A stretch of 7,962 nt of DNA from Kiritimatiellales bacterium (lineage in GTDB: Bacteria; Verrucomicrobiota; Kiritimatiellia; Kiritimatiellales; Pontiellaceae), in the NCBI GenBank assembly GCA_030630445.1, contig DAOVNC010000156.1, positions 1 through 7,962 on the forward strand. Reading direction: 5' to 3'. A program made the position numbers and the translations under genes. This document shows, piece by piece, positions 5,562 through 7,962 of the stretch (its first letter is position 1; every line of letters starts with the position of its first letter). The notes below the pieces were generated by a model, which saw only the letters and a list, made by a program, of their open reading frames with translations, searched no databases and was not told the DNA's origin.

Positions 5562-7100
5562 ATGGATAACCGGTTGAAAATCGTCGCCGCCATCGGAATC
5601 ATTGCCGGGGTCTCTTGCTTGGATGCGTTGGCGAGACCCAACGTAATCCAGTTTGTGATCGATGACCTAGGCTATGCCGATCTGGGTTTTCTGGCCCAGG
5701 CACCGGCGGACGTGAAGCGGTTGACGACCCCCAACATTGACCGGCTGCGGGCGATGGGAACCTATTTTAGCGCCGCGTACGCCACTTCCCCGATTTGCAG
5801 CCCCTCGCGAACGGGGTTGATCACGGGTCGCTACCAGCAGCGCTGGGGAAACTATTGGTACGGGCAGGGCGGCTTGCCGCTCGCGGAAAAAACGCTGCCG
5901 CAGGCGCTGAAAGAACTCGGCTACACCACGAAGAAGATTGGCAAGTGCCACCACAACGGCGGCCCGGGGCAGTTTCCGACCAAGCACGGGTTCGACGAAT
6001 TCATCGGTTTTGTCCACCACACTTGGGACTACATGCGCCTGAGCGAAATGGATGCCGAGGCCTATGGCAAGGGTTCCGCAAAGTCCGCCTGCATCGGTCC
6101 GTTGGTCCGGGCGGTGGCGTCGTCGGACGAGGTCGAAAAGGTGTCGTATGAAAACGGCTTCACCACCGAAATCTTTACCGACGAAGCCATCGAATACATC
6201 AGCCGCAACCATCGGGGGAAGCCCTACTACCTGCAGATCGACTACAACGCCATGCACCATCCCACCTATGTTGTGCCGCCGAAGTATGCCAAGCGCATCG
6301 GGCTGATCACGCCGGAGTGGGATCGCAATGCGAAGGACCGCCCGTTTCCGTACTGGGATCCCAAGAAGGAGGGGTGGGGCAAGTGGCACAAGAAGTGGGG
6401 ACACCTGGAGGAGGTGGATCCAGACGGACGCAGGCGGTATTTGGCGCACCTGCTGGCGCTTGACGAATGCATTGGCAAGGTGCTTGATTCGGTGGAGAAA
6501 AAAGGCGAGCTGGGCAACACCATCGTTGTCTTTATTTCCGACAACGGCGGCACCATCAACACCTATGCGGACAACGGCGAGCTGCGTGGATACAAATATA
6601 TGTTCGGCGAGGGCGGCATCCGCGTTCCGATGATCATTGCCTGGCCGGGCAGGCTGCCCGCCAACCAAACCTGCACCCCCATGGTTTCGGCCATGGATGT
6701 GATGCCGACCCTCCTCGATTTGTGCGGCGGGGAAAAACCGGGCAACCTCGACGGTAAAACGCTGTTGCCCCTGCTCACCGGCAAGTCCACCCAAAGCACC
6801 CACGACCACATGTGCTGGTCCAACGGGCGCAAAACAAAAGTGGTTCGGCAGGGCGACTGGAAACTCATTATCGACGGCGGCTGGGATCACGCCAACTACA
6901 CTCTTGAAGACGGCACGGCCATCCGTGCCGACAACTACGAATATCCCTCCGGCACCTGCCTCTTCAACCTGAAGGACGACCTTGGCGAAACCACCAACCT
7001 CGCCGACTCCATGCCCGAACGGGTAGAAGCCATGACCGCCCTCTACGACGACTGGTTCCGCCAGATGAAAAGCGAACAAAAGAGCAGGAAGGGCAAATGA
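5562..7100 (+). CDS. secreted S1-family sulfatase (formylglycine-dependent, Cys type)
   Basis: This is a 512-residue exported arylsulfatase-family enzyme that would hydrolyse sulfate esters, probably on a glycan. A signal peptide is present: MDNRLK, hydrophobic IVAAIGIIAGVSCL, cleavage after DALA at residue 24. The active-site CSPSRTG motif has C79 as the residue to be matured to formylglycine. Metal ligands are D34, D35 (VIDDLGYADLG), D327 and N328 (ISDNGG). Other catalytic residues are R83, K128 and H130 (IGKCHHNGG), H232 or H233 (MHHP) and K345, followed by EGGIRVP. The common GKWHLG motif is changed to GKCHHN. The start is uncertain: the ATG at 5562 gives a proper signal peptide but lacks a clear Shine-Dalgarno. 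The ATG at 5475, with AGAGGGG 7 nt upstream, would put 29 polar residues before the signal peptide. The gene overlaps the next by ATGA, so the two are coupled. The maturation enzyme must be encoded elsewhere. Subfamily and substrate are not assignable by eye. Confidence 0.95.
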   Translation: MDNRLKIVAAIGIIAGVSCLDALARPNVIQFVIDDLGYADLGFLAQAPADVKRLTTPNIDRLRAMGTYFSAAYATSPICSPSRTGLITGRYQQRWGNYWYGQGGLPLAEKTLPQALKELGYTTKKIGKCHHNGGPGQFPTKHGFDEFIGFVHHTWDYMRLSEMDAEAYGKGSAKSACIGPLVRAVASSDEVEKVSYENGFTTEIFTDEAIEYISRNHRGKPYYLQIDYNAMHHPTYVVPPKYAKRIGLITPEWDRNAKDRPFPYWDPKKEGWGKWHKKWGHLEEVDPDGRRRYLAHLLALDECIGKVLDSVEKKGELGNTIVVFISDNGGTINTYADNGELRGYKYMFGEGGIRVPMIIAWPGRLPANQTCTPMVSAMDVMPTLLDLCGGEKPGNLDGKTLLPLLTGKSTQSTHDHMCWSNGRKTKVVRQGDWKLIIDGGWDHANYTLEDGTAIRADNYEYPSGTCLFNLKDDLGETTNLADSMPERVEAMTALYDDWFRQMKSEQKSRKGK

Positions 7101-7962
7101 AAACAAAATCCACCTTGTTTCTAATCGGCATGCTCTCCATCGCCACGGCTTGTGTGGCAAGTAAAGAACCACACGCCTTGGCGGATGAATGGGAGCTGGT
7201 GGGCGAAGTCGTCAATGAGCCCGGCTACCATGTGTGGGGTTGCAGCCCGATGCAGACGGACGACGGCAAGGTGCATCTCTTTGCCGCGCGTTGGCCGATT
7301 AAGGCTCGCTTCGTTCCGGGATGGCATACGCACTGCGAAATCGCGCGCTATGTGGGGGATCGCCCCGAAGGCCCCTTCAAGTTTGCCGAAGTGGTGGTGA
7401 CGGGTCGCGGCGAAGGCTGGGACACGCAAGCTCCGCACAACCCGAATATCCAGCGCGTGGGCAACCGTTTTGTGTTGACCTACATTGCCAACCGGGGCAA
7501 GCCATTCCCTTCCAGCCAAACCATCGGCATGCTGGTGGCGGATTCGATTGAAGGCCCGTGGACGCCGGCCAACGGCGATCCGTCCAAGCCCATGCTCGCC
7601 CCGCCCGAAGATCCTTCCGTCTGGTGCCACAACTCCAGAGTCGGGGTCAACAACCCGGCATTGCTGCCTATGCCCGACGGCAGTTTCCATCTGTATTTCA
7701 AGGCAACTCCAAAAAAAGGCGGAACCAAGATGGGGCTGGCCATTGCCGAGAAACTGGAAGGGCCCTTTGTGATCCAGCCCGAACCCGTCACCGCCAATGA
7801 TCGCCATATCGAAGATGGCTATGCCTTTCACTGGCGCGGTCACGTCTGCTTCATGACCACCGACAATTCCGGCATGATAGAAACCGGCGGAGGCTTGCTG
7901 TGGGTTTCCAAGGATGGGAAAACGTTCGATAAGCCCCTTCCCGGATTCCACCATTTCAGCAA
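7097..7962 (+). CDS. secreted beta-propeller glycoside hydrolase-like protein (3' partial)
   Basis: 288 codons are visible and the frame stays open past the window end. The ATG overlaps the sulfatase TGA (ATGA) and has AGGAAGGG just upstream, so translation is coupled. The N-terminus is a signal peptide: MKTKS, then hydrophobic TLFLIGMLSIATA, then C19. ATAC could be a weak lipobox, so this may be a lipoprotein. Propeller-like repeats follow: WGCSPMQTDDGKVHLFAA (48-65), EGPF (91-94), APHNPNIQ (112-119), EGPW (152-155), NNPALLPMPDGSFHLYF (185-201), EGPF (221-224) and HIEDGYAFHW (237-246). The HNPN/NNP and blade-end GPF/GPW motifs match the GH43-like and related sugar-hydrolase propellers. Candidate acidic residues are D109, E239 and D240. 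It is paired with the sulfatase and so probably acts on the same glycan. It is clearly different in sequence from the first propeller protein. Exact CAZy family is unassigned. Confidence 0.88.
   Translation, partial: MKTKSTLFLIGMLSIATACVASKEPHALADEWELVGEVVNEPGYHVWGCSPMQTDDGKVHLFAARWPIKARFVPGWHTHCEIARYVGDRPEGPFKFAEVVVTGRGEGWDTQAPHNPNIQRVGNRFVLTYIANRGKPFPSSQTIGMLVADSIEGPWTPANGDPSKPMLAPPEDPSVWCHNSRVGVNNPALLPMPDGSFHLYFKATPKKGGTKMGLAIAEKLEGPFVIQPEPVTANDRHIEDGYAFHWRGHVCFMTTDNSGMIETGGGLLWVSKDGKTFDKPLPGFHHFS

Noticed and set aside
5667..7172. 501-codon open frame on the minus strand
   Set aside because: It lies opposite the sulfatase, which has every catalytic motif and a signal peptide. The antisense frame shows no recognisable domain and arises from G/C-rich third positions.
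7904..7920. TTCCAAGGATGGGAA as a fourth copy of the palindrome
   Set aside because: The arms match imperfectly, and it lies in the coding sequence for VSKDGK, a typical propeller motif.
7121..7954. 277-codon open frame on the minus strand
   Set aside because: The plus strand here encodes a signal peptide and propeller motifs with an ATGA junction to the sulfatase; the minus frame has no family features.

Overview
The window is about 8 kb of GC-rich bacterial DNA, roughly 58-60% GC by eye. It looks like part of a polysaccharide-utilisation locus from a marine or sediment member of the PVC group. A Kiritimatiellota (Pontiella-like), Lentisphaerota or planctomycete source is my best guess. The guess rests on three things: a secreted Cys-type S1 sulfatase next to secreted beta-propeller glycosidase-like proteins, an AraC-type regulator in place of the SusC/SusD pairs of Bacteroidetes, and a dispersed-type intergenic repeat (9-nt CACGGAA units plus a GGCAGAATGATT inverted repeat) that I recall from such genomes. 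No marker gene here fixes the taxon.

Layout. Positions 1-174 hold no certain gene: possibly the last codons of an upstream plus-strand gene (stop at 58-60), then a hairpin with a T-rich tail. An AraC-family regulator lies on the minus strand (175-1047). It diverges from a plus-strand run across a 164-bp intergenic region with a candidate minus-strand promoter and a TTCCAA-GG-TTGGAA palindrome. The plus-strand run is an aldo/keto reductase (1212-2255), a composite repeat (2253-2333), a zinc-dependent medium-chain dehydrogenase (2369-3478), and a secreted beta-propeller protein with an added C-terminal beta-sandwich (3490-5142) whose reading frame is coupled to the dehydrogenase by a TAATG junction. 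A 419-bp gap (5143-5561) follows, with a striking 71-nt extended palindrome that may end the first operon. A second unit holds a secreted S1 sulfatase (5562-7100), overlapping by ATGA the start of a second secreted beta-propeller protein (7097 to beyond the window end).

How the genes may work together (inference). The two exported propeller proteins and the exported sulfatase would deglycosylate and desulfate an external sulfated glycan. The two cytoplasmic oxidoreductases would oxidise or reduce a released, probably unusual, monosaccharide. The AraC regulator would sense a sugar and control one or both units. Substrate identity (for example fucoidan, carrageenan, ulvan or a host mucin) cannot be read from the sequence. 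No transporter, CRISPR array, rRNA, tRNA or transposase gene was seen.
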